Shown here: positions 37,104-46,751 of the stretch, piece after piece
How the letters are laid out: the number at the start of each line of letters is the position of its first letter
Numbering within the stretch: the stretch's first letter is position 1
DNA from: Okeania sp. KiyG1
GTDB lineage: Bacteria; Cyanobacteriota; Cyanobacteriia; Cyanobacteriales; Microcoleaceae
Assembly (NCBI RefSeq): GCF_014132355.1
Contig: NZ_BLZO01000031.1
Span: 41,759-105,758, forward strand
DNA length: 64,000 nt
Direction: 5' to 3'
The notes under the pieces: model-generated
Databases searched by the model: none
Seen by the model: only the letters and a program-made list of their open reading frames with translations
What the model was told of the DNA's origin: nothing
Program-made: the position numbers and the translations under genes

Positions 37104-37525
37104 AATTAGCCAAGCAAAAGGATAAATTTCATGCTGTGGTTAGAATTGCTTTGGAAAAGGAGGAATGGCAGATAACCGATGATCTCCTACTACTGGAAGT
37201 AGGCGGAACTAAGTTTGAAATTGATCTAGGTGCAGAGCAACTATTAGCAGCAGAGCGCGGTGAAGAAAAGATTGCAGTTGAGATTAAAACTTTTTTGAGT
37301 GATTCGCCATTAACAGATTACCATAATGCTTTAGGACAATTCTTGAATTATCGGTTAGCTTTAGAAATTTGTTACCCAAAACGAATTTTATATTTAGCAA
37401 TACCTGTGGTTGCTTATGACACTTTTTTTTAGCGATAATTTGCCCCAATATCTTTAGAAAGGTATGAAATAAAACTAATTATTTATGACTCAAAACAGGA
37501 GGTAATTGTAAGATGGATACCTTAG
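37055..37525 (+). pseudogene. xisH: XisH-family gene with two in-frame stops
   Basis: XisH is a small family first described with excision of the fdxN element in heterocystous cyanobacteria and now seen widely, often in xisHI pairs. The frame reads KDKFHAVVRIALEKEEWQITDDLLLLEVGG, then EKIAVEIKTFLSDSPLTDYHNALGQFLNYR, and YLAIPVVAYDTFF. TAG (37430-37432) and TAA (37436-37438) follow a T8 run. Reading on in the same frame gives LERYEIKLIIYDSKQEVIVRWIP and a stop at 37523-37525, overlapping xisI by 13 bp as expected of the pair. Two compensating single-base changes would remove both stops. The start is uncertain: 37055 adds about 18 residues that are not family-like. Confidence 0.8.
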
Positions 37526-37848
37526 AATCTTATCGCAATATTATTCAGTCTTTATTAACAGTTTATGCTGGCATCCCTATAGCAAATGCTCAGATAGATA
37601 ATTACACGGTTTTTGATACAAAACAAGACCATTATATGGTTATGAATGTAGGATGGGATGGTTATCGGCGAGCTTATGGTTGTGTTTTACATTTGGATAT
37701 TAAGGGAGAAAAGATTTGGATAGAGCAAAATATGAAGGAAATGAGAATTGCTGAAAAACTTGTGGAGCGAGGAGTGCCAAAAGAAGATATTATTCTGGGA
37801 TTTCAAGCTCCTGAAATGCGGGAATATAATGATTATGGAGTTGTTTAA
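37513..37848 (+). CDS. xisI: XisI-family protein
   Basis: The 111-residue protein has the family pattern: LESYRNIIQSLLTVYAGIP...IDNYTVFDTKQDHYMVMNVGWDGYRRAYGCVLHLDIKGEKIWIEQN, then AEKLVERGVPKEDIILGF. The start ATG at 37513 follows AGGAGGTAATT. It overlaps the end of the xisH frame. No fdxN-type element is present; the role of the pair outside heterocystous species is unknown. Confidence 0.88.
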   Translation: MDTLESYRNIIQSLLTVYAGIPIANAQIDNYTVFDTKQDHYMVMNVGWDGYRRAYGCVLHLDIKGEKIWIEQNMKEMRIAEKLVERGVPKEDIILGFQAPEMREYNDYGVV

Positions 37849-37852
37849 TTGT

Positions 37853-38129
37853 TAAGCATTCAGCGGTCAGCGGTCAGCTATCAGCTTTTATGAGGGGATT
37901 TTAATATACAGACTTTAAAGCCAGCTTTTAGGCGTAAAATTTACAGCGGATTCCACCAAGAGTGAGGCACACTAATCGCGGGCAAGATGCCCACACTATA
38001 AATATTTAATTGTTAATATCTGTACTTCAGATACGAGCTAATATGCTGTAATTGTCACTCAATTAATAAAGCTTTTATCCTAAACTAAAAGCAATAGCTG
38101 ATAGCTGATAGCTGATGGCTGAATGCTTA
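37853..38129. repeat. MITE, TAAGCATTCAGC family
   Basis: Ends TAAGCATTCAGC and GCTGAATGCTTA are perfect. Each has iterated GGTCAGC or GCTGATA units. The middle contains TTTTATCCTAAACTAAAAGC. It stands 5 bp after the xisI stop. Confidence 0.8.
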
Positions 38130-38139
38130 GATATAGTCC

Positions 38140-38311
38140 TTAAAATTTTCATGGATGGGAAGTTACAATTAGAGAACAAAGGCGAAAAATTCAATAATTA
38201 TTGACAGATTATCCAAGCCTCAAACCTTATTTAGAAGAAGTATTGGCTAAGGTTTATACTAACGCATTAGATGATGTAAAATTTGAGTATCAAGAAACTG
38301 AATTTCCCTGA
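38140..38311 (+). pseudogene. DUF29-family fragment
   Basis: An open tail with RVTIREQRRKIQ, a TAA, then LLTDYPSLKPYLEEVLAKVY and an acidic end, stopping at TGA 38309-38311. It matches the C-terminus of DUF29 proteins, common in cyanobacteria and often linked to toxin or mobile regions. The N-terminus is missing, cut by the MITE. Confidence 0.5.
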
Positions 38312-38729
38312 TTTTTGGCGTTTAATACTAATATTAATTCCTTGTTATTTGAAACATACTGGAAATAGCGATCGCGCTAGACACAGATTCGCACACGGAT
38401 AAACGGATTAATTATTTGACATCATCGGTGCATCAGCTAGACACAGATTCGGGCTTTGCTAACTCCTAACTATTGCTTATTGCCTATTTCCTGTATTATG
38501 ATATCTAAAATACAAACTCGCTTTCTAATTTAGGAATTTAGGCATTGCTGATTCTGGGTATGATTTGATAATATTGTATTTTTGATTTTATCTTTTGGAT
38601 GGTTTGAACTACTTGTTAATATTAACTGTTCCCAGTTAAGTGTTCCCTGTTCCCTATTCCCTATTCCCTATAAACCTACTTTCATACCTTAATTCAGCAA
38701 TGCCGGAATTTATTATGAGGAGCTGAAAT
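38312..38729. other. Gap with short repeats, no gene
   Basis: It has AGCTAGACACAGATTCG twice (38375- and 38434-), a HIP1 site at about 38369, and TTCCCTATTCC iterations (38640-38670). No gene was seen. Confidence 0.5.
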
Positions 38730-39364
38730 ATGGCTTTTAGTGATTTTAAGACAATCTCCGATGTACAAAAAAAGTATAGAATTAAATACTCCGAAGAGAA
38801 CTTTATAGTTAGTCAGGAATTATTGCCATCAGACAGTTTTATCAAAGATTTTGAATTTAATAAAGAACACATAGATTTGTTTGCTTCAGAAGCATCTCGC
38901 AGCGAAACTATAATCTCTCCATTATTGCGGGAAGTATATAAAAATATTATCAGAAATATTCATTTTGGATTCGCAAAAGTATTTCTTATGATGAAATTCT
39001 ATCAGGAACACCAGACTATCTTTTTTCACGACGTTCTGAACTTGGTAAAACAGTATTAGAAAAACCAATTGTTATCGTTGTTGAAGCTAAGAAAAATGAT
39101 TTTGAACAAGGTTGGGGGCAATGTCTGGCGGAGTTATTGGCGTCACAAAAAATAAATGATAACTTCCCAAGGGTAGTCTATGGAATAGTTACAGACGGTA
39201 ATTTATGGCAATTCGGCAAACTTGTAGCAGACACTTTTATCAAAGATTCTGGGAATTTCACCATAGATAATCTTCTCAGGGTTTACGGTGCTTTAGAAAA
39301 CTTGGTTCAATTAGTAGAAGAGGAAGATGAAAAACAGGAGAATGAATCACGACTTACACAATAG
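38730..39364 (+). pseudogene. Restriction-nuclease-like protein, frameshift
   Basis: The frame 38730-39059 continues after a shift at about 38945 (REVYKN, A-rich run). In the other frame it reads YSFWIRKSISYDEILSGTPDYLFSRRSELG, then VIVVEAKKNDFEQGWGQ to 39364. GTPDY and VVEAKK form a plausible PD...ExK site, with a Q downstream (GQC). Length of the rebuilt protein is about 210. Such stand-alone nuclease-like proteins are common in cyanobacteria, but the target is not known. A tandem array starts seven bases after the stop. Confidence 0.65.
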
Positions 39365-39370
39365 CGATAA

Positions 39371-40266
39371 TCTCGGAAAAAGCTGAAACCAGGGCAGTTT
39401 ATTTTCAAGGATAAAAATGCTGAAACTTTTATCTGTTAATACTTTAATGATTAATCAGCAAACCCTAACTATTGTCCAATAAATCAATAAAATCTCAATC
39501 TCGGAAAAAGCTGAAACCAGGGCAGTTTATTTTCAAGGATAAAAATGCTGAAACTTTTATCTGTTAATACTTTAATGATTAATCAGCAAACCCTAACTAT
39601 TGTCCAATAAATCAATAAAATCTCAATCTCGGAAAAAGCTGAAACCAGGGCAGTTTATTTTCAAGGATAAAAATGCTGAAACTTTTATCTGTTAATACTT
39701 TAATGATTAATCAGCAAACCCTAACTATTGTCCAATAAATCAATAAAATCTCAATCTCGGAAAAAGCTGAAACCAGGGCAGTTTATTTTCAAGGATAAAA
39801 ATGCTGAAACTTTTATCTGTTAATACTTTAATGATTAATCAGCAAACCCTAACTATTGTCCAATAGATCAATAAAATCTCAATCTCGGAAAAAGCTGAAA
39901 CCAGGGCAGTTTATTTTCAAGGATAAAAATGCTAAAACCTTTATCTGTTAATACTTTAATGATTAGTCAGCAAACCCTAACTATTGTCCAATAGATCAAT
40001 AAAATCTCAATCTCGGAAAAAGCTGAAACCAGGGCAGTTTATTTTCAAGGATAAAAATGCTAAAACCTTTATCTGTTAATACTTTAATGATTAATCAGCA
40101 AACCCTAACTATTGTCCAATAGATCAATAAAATCTCAATCTCGGAAAAAGCTGAAACCAGGGCAGTTTATTTTCAAGGATAAAAATGCTGAAACCTTTAT
40201 CTGTTAATACTTTAATGATTAGTCAGCAAACCCTAACTATTGTCCAATAAATCAATAAAATCTCAA
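39371..40266. repeat. 128-bp tandem repeat, seven units
   Basis: Units start at 39371, 39499, 39627, 39755, 39883, 40011 and 40139, with a broken eighth at 40267. They begin TCTCGGAAAAAGCTGAAACC and contain CTTTATCTGTTAATACTTT then TTAATCAGCAAACCCTAAC, the right end of the AGGGCTTGCTGA MITE. Units differ at single bases (GAAACTTT versus AAAACCTT; AATAA versus AATAG). No spacers exist, so it is not a CRISPR. No coding frame continues through it. Confidence 0.9.
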
Positions 40267-40401
40267 TCTCGGAAAAATCAGCGATCGCTCTTCCTCAGTT
40301 ATCAGTTATCAGTAGCTAGACACAGATTCGGGTACGGATAAAGGGATTAATCATTCGGCATCATCCGTGCATCCGTGGCAAAATCCGCGTCTAGCTCCTG
40401 T

Positions 40402-43257
40402 CTAGCTCTGTTGTTGTTGCCGAAAAAGTTCGAGATTTTTTCGCACAATTTTAGTATGAGGATGTTCCTGACCTAATGTTTGTTCTAACATATCTATTGC
40501 TTGTAGATATAAAGGTTCAGCTTCGGAATATCTTCCTTGAGATTTATATAAATTTGCCAAATTGTTGAAGTCGGTGGCAAGAGATGGATGATTTTCTGGT
40601 AGAGCAATTTTGTCTATTTCTATTGCTTGTAGATATAAAGGTTCAGCTTCGGAATATCTTCCTTGAGATTCATATAAATTTGCCAAGTTGTTGAGGTGGG
40701 TGGCAAGAGATGGATGATTTTCTGGTAGAGCAATTTTGTCTATTTCTATTGCTTGTAGATATAAAGGTTCAGCTTCGGAATATCTTCCTTGAGATTCATA
40801 TAAATTTGCCAAGTTGTTGAGGTGGGTGGCAAGAGATGGATGATTTTCTGGTAGAGCAATTTTGTCTATTTCTATTGCTTGTAGATATAAAGGTTCAGCT
40901 TCGGAATATCTTCCTTGAGATTCATATAAATTTGCCAAGTTGTTGAGGTGGGTGGCAAGAGATGGATGATTTTCTGGTAGAGCAATTTTGTCTATTTCTA
41001 TTGCTTGTAGGTACAAAGGTTCTGCTTCGGAATATCTCCCTTGAGAACGATATAATTCTGCCAAGTTGTTGAGATGGGTGGCAAGCTTTGGATGATTTGA
41101 TGGTAGGGCAATTTTGTCTATTTCTATAGCTTGTAGGTACAAAGGTTCTGCTTCGGAATATCTTCCTTGAGAACGATATAATTCTGCCAAGTTGTTGAGA
41201 TGGGTGGCAAGCTTTGGGTGATTTGATGGTAGGGCAATTTTGTCTATTTCTATAGCTTGTAGGTACAAAGGTTCTGCTTCGGAATATCTTCCTTGAGATT
41301 TGTAGAGAAGTGCCAAGTTATTGAGGTTGGTGGCAAGGGATGGATGATTTTCTGGTAGGGAAATTTTGACTATTTCTATGGCTTGTTGGTATAAAGGTTC
41401 AGCTTCGGAATATCTCCCTTGAGATTTATATAAATTTGCCAAATTGTTGAGGTGGGTGGCAAGGGATGGATGATTTTCTGGTAGGGAAATTTTGACTATT
41501 TCTATGGCTTGTTGGTATAAAGGTTCAGCTTCGGAATATCTCCCTTGAGATTCATATAAATTTGCCAAATTGTTGAGGTGGGTGGCAAGGGATGGATGAT
41601 TTTCTGGTAGGGAAATTTTGATTATTTCTATAGCTTGTTGGTATAAAGGTTCAGCTTCGGAATATCTCCCTTGAGAACGATATAATTCTGCCAAGTTGTT
41701 GAGATGGGTGGCAAGCTTTGGGTGATTTGATGGTAGGGCAATTTTGTCTATTTCTATAGCTTGTAGGTACAAAGGTTCTGCTTCGGAATATCTTCCTTGA
41801 GATTTGTAGAGAAGTGCCAAGTTATTGAGGTTGGTGGCAAGGGATGGATGATTTTCTGGTAGGGAAATTTTGACTATTTCTATGGCTTGTTGGTATAAAG
41901 GTTCAGCTTCGGAATATCTCCCTTGAGATTTATATAAATTTGCCAAATTGTTGAGGTGGGTGGCAAGGGATGGATGATTTTCTGGTAAAGCAATTTTGAC
42001 TATTTCTATGGCTTGTTGGTATAAAGGTTCAGCTTCGGAATATCTCCCTTGAGATTCATATAAATTTGCCAAGTTGTTGAGACTAAAGGCAAGATAAGGA
42101 TGATTTTCTGGTAAGGCAATTTTGTCTATTTCTATAGCTTGTAGATACAAAGGTTCAGCTTCAGAATATCTGCCTTGAGATTCATATAAAAGTGCCAAGT
42201 TGTTGAAGTCGGTGGCAAGGGATGGATGATTTTCTGGTAGAGCAATTTTGTCTATTTCTATTGCTTGTTGGTACAAAGGTTCAGCTTCAGAATATCTCCC
42301 TTGAGATTTATATAAAAGAGCCAAATTGTTGAAGTCGGTGGCAAGGGATGGATGATTTTCTGGTAGAGCAATTTTGTCTATTTCTATTGCTTGTTGGTAC
42401 AAAGGTTCAGCTTCAGAATATCTCCCTTGAGATTTATATAAAAGAGCCAAATGGTTGAGGTTGTTAGCAAGTTCCTCCTCAACCCCTAACTCTTGTTGCA
42501 AAGCTATTGCCTTCTGATAATATCCGATCGCCTTATCCCTCTCCTCCTGATAATTTTCACATTCCCCACGCTTGACCCGACGGCCAAAAATCTTTCCCAA
42601 ATTTCCATACAAAGTCACCAAACTAACATCTTTATCTCCCTTTTTCCGTTCAATATCTGCAATTAATTCTTGCAAGTCTGCCACTGGCAAAAAATGGGAG
42701 TCATCCTCATCTACTTCACTCCATCTTTCTGGAAAAAACTTATGTAAAAAATCCACATCTTGACTAGGAATAGCTTTTTTCTGATGAGAAATAAACCGAA
42801 AAACTCCCTTGCGCCACGCCCAAAAGTCAGGAGCTTTTTTACTCAGATTTGCTGCCATTTGAAACGTCACCCATAGCACAATAGAAAAGGGAAATTGTCG
42901 AAAAGCTTCCCTAGTCCACTGTAAGTAACCAAAAAACTTTTCCTGTTCCGTTTTTTCCCCATCAAAAGCTAAAAAACGCAAACTTTCTGTACCAGTAACA
43001 GTAATCACAGCTTGCTTTTTTGCCTGTAAATATTCATCAGTTTCTACCAACTGAGAAATAGCCGCCCTGAGACTAGGTTCTCCCTTTGCCAACTGAACTC
43101 GATAACAAGGAATATTAGGAGATAATTCTATTTCATATTTTTGAATTATTTCCTCTCGATATTGACTATAGTCACATACGGCAATCAGAATATTTAAGGA
43201 TTGATAATTTGCCTGAATAGAAACAATTAAATCGTCATAATTATTTTGATTTTGCAT
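40402..43257 (-). CDS. Large TPR (kinesin light chain-like) protein with an N-terminal effector-type domain
   Basis: The ATG at 43257 is chosen (MQNQNNYDD). A start at 43314 would add 19 residues from a repeat tract. Residues 1-265 are an unnamed domain (LNILIAVCDYSQYREEIIQKYEIEL, then PSLRAAISQLVETDEYLQ, VTVTGTESLRFL, and APDFWAWRKGVFRF) that I have seen with ATPases or TPRs in cyanobacteria. After that there are 16 copies of a 42-residue TPR: LNNLAxLYxSQGRYSEAEPLY..AIEI.KIxLPxNHPSLA. Copies are almost identical at the DNA level. It lies downstream of the ATPase at 44111-45403 in the same direction, with 853 bp of repeats between. It probably acts in a protein complex; the role is unknown. 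Confidence 0.88.
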   Translation of the reverse strand: MQNQNNYDDLIVSIQANYQSLNILIAVCDYSQYREEIIQKYEIELSPNIPCYRVQLAKGEPSLRAAISQLVETDEYLQAKKQAVITVTGTESLRFLAFDGEKTEQEKFFGYLQWTREAFRQFPFSIVLWVTFQMAANLSKKAPDFWAWRKGVFRFISHQKKAIPSQDVDFLHKFFPERWSEVDEDDSHFLPVADLQELIADIERKKGDKDVSLVTLYGNLGKIFGRRVKRGECENYQEERDKAIGYYQKAIALQQELGVEEELANNLNHLALLYKSQGRYSEAEPLYQQAIEIDKIALPENHPSLATDFNNLALLYKSQGRYSEAEPLYQQAIEIDKIALPENHPSLATDFNNLALLYESQGRYSEAEPLYLQAIEIDKIALPENHPYLAFSLNNLANLYESQGRYSEAEPLYQQAIEIVKIALPENHPSLATHLNNLANLYKSQGRYSEAEPLYQQAIEIVKISLPENHPSLATNLNNLALLYKSQGRYSEAEPLYLQAIEIDKIALPSNHPKLATHLNNLAELYRSQGRYSEAEPLYQQAIEIIKISLPENHPSLATHLNNLANLYESQGRYSEAEPLYQQAIEIVKISLPENHPSLATHLNNLANLYKSQGRYSEAEPLYQQAIEIVKISLPENHPSLATNLNNLALLYKSQGRYSEAEPLYLQAIEIDKIALPSNHPKLATHLNNLAELYRSQGRYSEAEPLYLQAIEIDKIALPSNHPKLATHLNNLAELYRSQGRYSEAEPLYLQAIEIDKIALPENHPSLATHLNNLANLYESQGRYSEAEPLYLQAIEIDKIALPENHPSLATHLNNLANLYESQGRYSEAEPLYLQAIEIDKIALPENHPSLATHLNNLANLYESQGRYSEAEPLYLQAIEIDKIALPENHPSLATDFNNLANLYKSQGRYSEAEPLYLQAIDMLEQTLGQEHPHTKIVRKNLELFRQQQQS

Positions 43258-44110
43258 CTTTCTAGGGAGTAGGGAATAGGGAATAGGGAATAGGGAGAAA
43301 TTTATCGGGTACATCTCAATTTTGGGTGCATCTCAATGCATGAATAAAGCCAAAAAATTATCGCTTTTAGGCAACAGCTCCGAAAGGCAACAGGCAACAG
43401 GGAATATATAGGAAAAAAAGTATTTTTGCAAATATGAGATGCACCCTCAATGCATGAATAAAGCCAAAAAATTATCGCTTTTAGGCAACAGACAACAGAG
43501 GGAAAAGAATTTCTCTGTCTAAGACTGGAGATGTCTATTTTCATTAATTGATAATTACCTCTGGTTAAAACCGTTATTGATTGAATATAAGAAAATATCA
43601 TATCAAATCCGTTTAATTCGGTATAAAAAAATGTTTCATCTTCAACGATTACCAAATATTTCTCCATCCCCCATCCTCCCATCTCCCCATCTCCCCATCT
43701 CCCCATCTCCCCATCTAATTACACCGATGCTACCGGATTTGATATCATTTCTTCTCTTGGTCGATTGGATATGGTGAGGATACCTCGCCATCCCACCCTA
43801 CAGGAAGCTGCGCTAGGACCGCTTTTTTTTTCTTAAAAGGAGAGGCTTTAAACCATAATTATTTAATTATTAATCTAGACAGTGCAAACTTCGTAAGCAT
43901 TCCGCAGGAAATGCTTACCAAACTTCTAGCAATATTTATTCCTAGCTAAGGCTTTCAGCTATCTAAAGGTTAGAAACTTTCTATTCATACTTGTAGGTGC
44001 TATAAGTTTTTTCCAGTAATGCTTTTAGTCTTGAAAGCTAATCATTATTTAGAAGAAATTTGTACTTTTCAGTTATTAATCATTAATGAATAATTATTAA
44101 TTATTAATTA
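43258..44110. other. Repeat-filled gap between the TPR and ATPase genes
   Basis: It contains two copies of CAATGCATGAATAAAGCC...TATCGCTTTTAGGCAACAG (43333- and 43449-), bounded by GGGTGCATCTC and GAGATGCACCC ends. A MITE of ATATCAAATCCG type lies at 43604-43755 with ATCTCCCC repeats, then a GC-rich reverse copy of the inner repeat of TTACC MITEs (43755-43825). No gene. Confidence 0.6.
43604..43755. repeat. MITE, ATATCAAATCCGG family
   Basis: Left ATATCAAATCCGTTTAATTCGG, right CTACCGGATTTGATAT. The inner part is an ATCTCCCC tandem. Partial ends also occur near 31526 and 33165. Confidence 0.6.
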
Positions 44111-45403
44111 TTAATTATTCATTAATTCACCTTTTCTCTGCAAAAGTTCGGTAACAATTGGATGGATGTCATACCATAGTTGAGCATTGCGATATTCTAA
44201 AACATATAACCCGTGCAATAAATCTAAAAAACGTTCTTCTTGAGGGTCTGCTGGCATAAAATCTTGATAAGTTTGCTGCAAAATTGCATAATCTTTCGTA
44301 CCTATTGGAGTATCAAAGTCAATACTAATATTAATTAGTGCTTCCTCTAATACTTCACCATTAATTTTTATTTCTAAATCCCCCGGTCTGCGCCGAATCA
44401 ACCTGAGACAAATCCGACAACATTCGTTAGTTATTCTGACTAACTCCCGCAATACTCCACCGCTATAAACAATAATTTTTTTAATAGTTTCTGGCTCTAT
44501 TAATTCAGGAGAAATTCGTTTGTAAATTATATTAGTTAACATAGCTGTAGGTTCTGGTATTGGTACAGCATTAGGTAGGCGACGTTCTCCCTGTTTAAAA
44601 AGTTTTGAAACAGGCATTGTCACAATTTGATTATTAGTTTCTGTACGCAAAGTTGAGATAGTACGGACTTCCCGCAAAGCCGAAATTGGCACAGTAAATA
44701 TAATTCTAAAATTAGGTTGAAATAATGCTTTGATATGTTCTTCATAAACCTGTCGCACCACGGCAAGGTCAATTTTATCTAAATCATCAATAACTACTAA
44801 AATTTCTTTTTCAGAAGCCGACTCTACCACAGCAGCAATTTCATTTATTCTCGCAATTAAATCAGAAATTTTTCGGAGAAATTCTTGTTTAATTTCCTCT
44901 CTAATAGTGGCATCAGCTTTTAATTTTCCAGTAATAATTTTAAATAAGTCAAAACCAGCAGTTCCTTCAACTTTAAATTCATCAGTTTCAGTTCGAGTTC
45001 GTTTAGCAAACCATTTATAAAATTGGTCTTTAGTAGAAGATTTAATTTTTACCTCTTGCTCTTGTGCTTTCTCCATTAAACGAACAGCGATCGCGAACAA
45101 AATATTAATATGATTAACATCAGACATTTCGATAGAGTCAGAAATAGAGAAAAATACCACAAAATATTTATCCTCTATCTGCCGACAAAATTGTGCTAAA
45201 AGAGTAGACTTTCCACATCCACGATGCCCGGCAAAAATTATTTTACTATCCCCAGAAGGACTATCTTCTACCAACTGTAGTAACTCTTCAATAGTTTCAG
45301 TACCATATTCGACCCGAAATTTTGCTAATGCTTTTGGTGTCAGCAGTGGTAGAAGTTCCAGGTTTCTATAAGCTTCACGAAATGACTCTAATAAATTATC
45401 CAT
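44111..45403 (-). CDS. AAA-type ATPase (STAND/KAP-like), unknown role
   Basis: The 430-residue protein has Walker A AGHRGCGKSTLLAQF (58-72) and Walker B ILVVIDDLDKID (201-212). Then comes RIIFTVPISALREV, a sensor-like arginine region. The C-terminal region holds a helical/winged part (IVYSGGVLRELVRITNECCR...) and a final segment with WYDIHPIVTELL. This pattern fits STAND- or Orc/KAP-like P-loop ATPases used in signalling and defence. The TPR gene downstream may be its partner. No nuclease or protease domain is visible. A known symbol cannot be given. Confidence 0.8.
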   Translation of the reverse strand: MDNLLESFREAYRNLELLPLLTPKALAKFRVEYGTETIEELLQLVEDSPSGDSKIIFAGHRGCGKSTLLAQFCRQIEDKYFVVFFSISDSIEMSDVNHINILFAIAVRLMEKAQEQEVKIKSSTKDQFYKWFAKRTRTETDEFKVEGTAGFDLFKIITGKLKADATIREEIKQEFLRKISDLIARINEIAAVVESASEKEILVVIDDLDKIDLAVVRQVYEEHIKALFQPNFRIIFTVPISALREVRTISTLRTETNNQIVTMPVSKLFKQGERRLPNAVPIPEPTAMLTNIIYKRISPELIEPETIKKIIVYSGGVLRELVRITNECCRICLRLIRRRPGDLEIKINGEVLEEALINISIDFDTPIGTKDYAILQQTYQDFMPADPQEERFLDLLHGLYVLEYRNAQLWYDIHPIVTELLQRKGELMNN

Positions 45404-45477
45404 TGGACTTTAATTTTTTCTTCTTTAAATTTATACTATTTAGGGTTTGCTGAAAAAGTCTTTTAGAGGATATCTAA

Positions 45478-45678
45478 TATCATGTCCGGTTGAATACTTA
45501 TTATTAAAATAGTAGGGGAGCGGGGGACCCACCCTAACCCCTCCCCCTCCCTGGAGGGGAAAAGGGAGTAGGGAACCCACCCCTCGCCCCTCCCCCTCCC
45601 TGGAGGGGAAAATAGAAAGATTTACTGTTTAAGCACTCGTGATAAGTTTTTTCATCACGCTATTATCCGGACATGATA
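45478..45678. repeat. MITE, TATCATGTCCGG family
   Basis: Flanks are TAA (45475-45477) and TAA (45679-45681). Inner CCCACCCTAACCCCTCCC and CCCACCCCTCGCCCC repeats. Confidence 0.85.
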
Positions 45679-45858
45679 TAAAAAGTTGTTTAATACTGAA
45701 TTTTGCCCCCCTAGCCCCCCAATTCTGGGGGGAACAAGAATCCATTCGCTGGTAAAATTCCCCCAATGCGTGGGGGATGCGCGGGGGCGCGTGATTTAGC
45801 AAATGAGACTTCTCAGAATTAGCCTGAGAAACGCTATAAGTTTTTTTTCTTGCTGTTA

Positions 45859-45988
45859 TATCATGTCCGGATAATTAGTGATAAAAAACTTTCTCCTTCT
45901 TTTCTTCTTTCTTCCCTCCTGAATTGTAGAATTGCAGAATTGCTGAATTCTGAGTAGTTTATTTATAAATGTTCAACCGGACATGATA
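45859..45988. repeat. MITE, TATCATGTCCGG family, inverted
   Basis: Flanks are TTA on both sides (45856-45858; 45989-45991). Inner sequence includes TGATAAAAAACTTTC and TTATTTATAAATG. Confidence 0.85.
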
Positions 45989-46142
45989 TTAAGCCTTCTT
46001 CCTTCTTCCTTCTTCCTTCTTCCTTCTTTCTTCTTCCTTCTTCCTTCTTCCTTCTTCCTTCTTCAGTTGACAAATTAAGATTAATTATGATAAAAAGCTA
46101 TTTTGTAAACTGATAACTAATAACTGTTAACTGATAACTGAA

Positions 46143-46751
46143 ATGACATCCCTAACTGCCGAACAATATAAACAGAAAATGCAGCGCCGCAAAGAAGTAC
46201 AAGAACAACGAGTATCTCAAGCTGCTCGTGAAAAAGGCTTAATTATTGTCAATACTGGCAACGGTAAAGGCAAAACTACCGCAGCATTGGGTATGGTAAT
46301 GCGCTCCTTGGGTCATGGTCATCGAGTGGCAATTGTTCAATTTATTAAAGGTGGTTGGGAACCCGCAGAAAAATCTGTGTTTACTAAATGGGGCGAACAA
46401 ATATCTTTTCATGCTTTGGGGGAAGGGTTTACTTGGGAAACTCAAGACCGCGATCGCGATATTCAAAAAGTTTATGAAGCTTGGAATTTGGCTTTATCTT
46501 ATATCCGTAACCCAGATTTTAAATTAGTATTACTTGATGAGGTTAATGTTAGTTTGAAATTGGGTTATTTAAAGTTAGAAGATTTGTTGGCTGGCTTAGA
46601 TGAGAAACCAGAAGATTCTCATGTTATTCTGACAGGTAGGGGTGCCCCTCCAGAATTAATTGAAAGGGCAGATTTAGTTACAGAAATGAAGATGATTAAG
46701 CATCCTTTTAGGGAACAAGGTGTGAGGGCGCAACCCGGTATTGAATATTAA
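46143..46751 (+). CDS. cobO: Corrinoid adenosyltransferase CobO/BtuR
   Basis: It transfers the adenosyl group from ATP to cob(I)alamin in B12 synthesis or salvage. The 202-residue protein has the P-loop TGNGKGKTTAALGM (about 38-51), IVQFIKGGW, LLDEVNVSLKLGYL, and ILTGRGAPPELIERADLVTEM, all family motifs. The start ATG straddles the last A of a repeat element (GATAACTGAAA|TGAC): the 5' region is entirely repeat, so the native leader has been replaced. It stands alone from the cbiT gene at 8 kb. Confidence 0.93.
   Translation: MTSLTAEQYKQKMQRRKEVQEQRVSQAAREKGLIIVNTGNGKGKTTAALGMVMRSLGHGHRVAIVQFIKGGWEPAEKSVFTKWGEQISFHALGEGFTWETQDRDRDIQKVYEAWNLALSYIRNPDFKLVLLDEVNVSLKLGYLKLEDLLAGLDEKPEDSHVILTGRGAPPELIERADLVTEMKMIKHPFREQGVRAQPGIEY

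Larger units (their letters stand above)
45404..46142. other. Repeat-filled gap upstream of cobO
   Basis: MITEs of the TATCATGTCCGG family occur at 45478-45678 and 45859-45988. An AGGGTTTGCTGA half element is at 45442-45470. A C- and G-rich segment with GGGGGAACAAG lies at 45705-45800, and CTTCTTC repeats at 45990-46066. A 75-bp element with TGAC flanks ends at the cobO start. Confidence 0.6.

Noticed and set aside
39371-40266. CRISPR array
   Set aside because: Units are contiguous 128-bp repeats with no spacers, and no cas gene is near.
43258-43314. 19-residue N-terminal extension of the TPR protein
   Set aside because: Comes from a GGGAATA repeat tract.
43302-43706. 134-residue minus-strand open frame
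   Set aside because: It reads through MITE and octamer repeats, including two copies of a repeat that give the same peptide twice.
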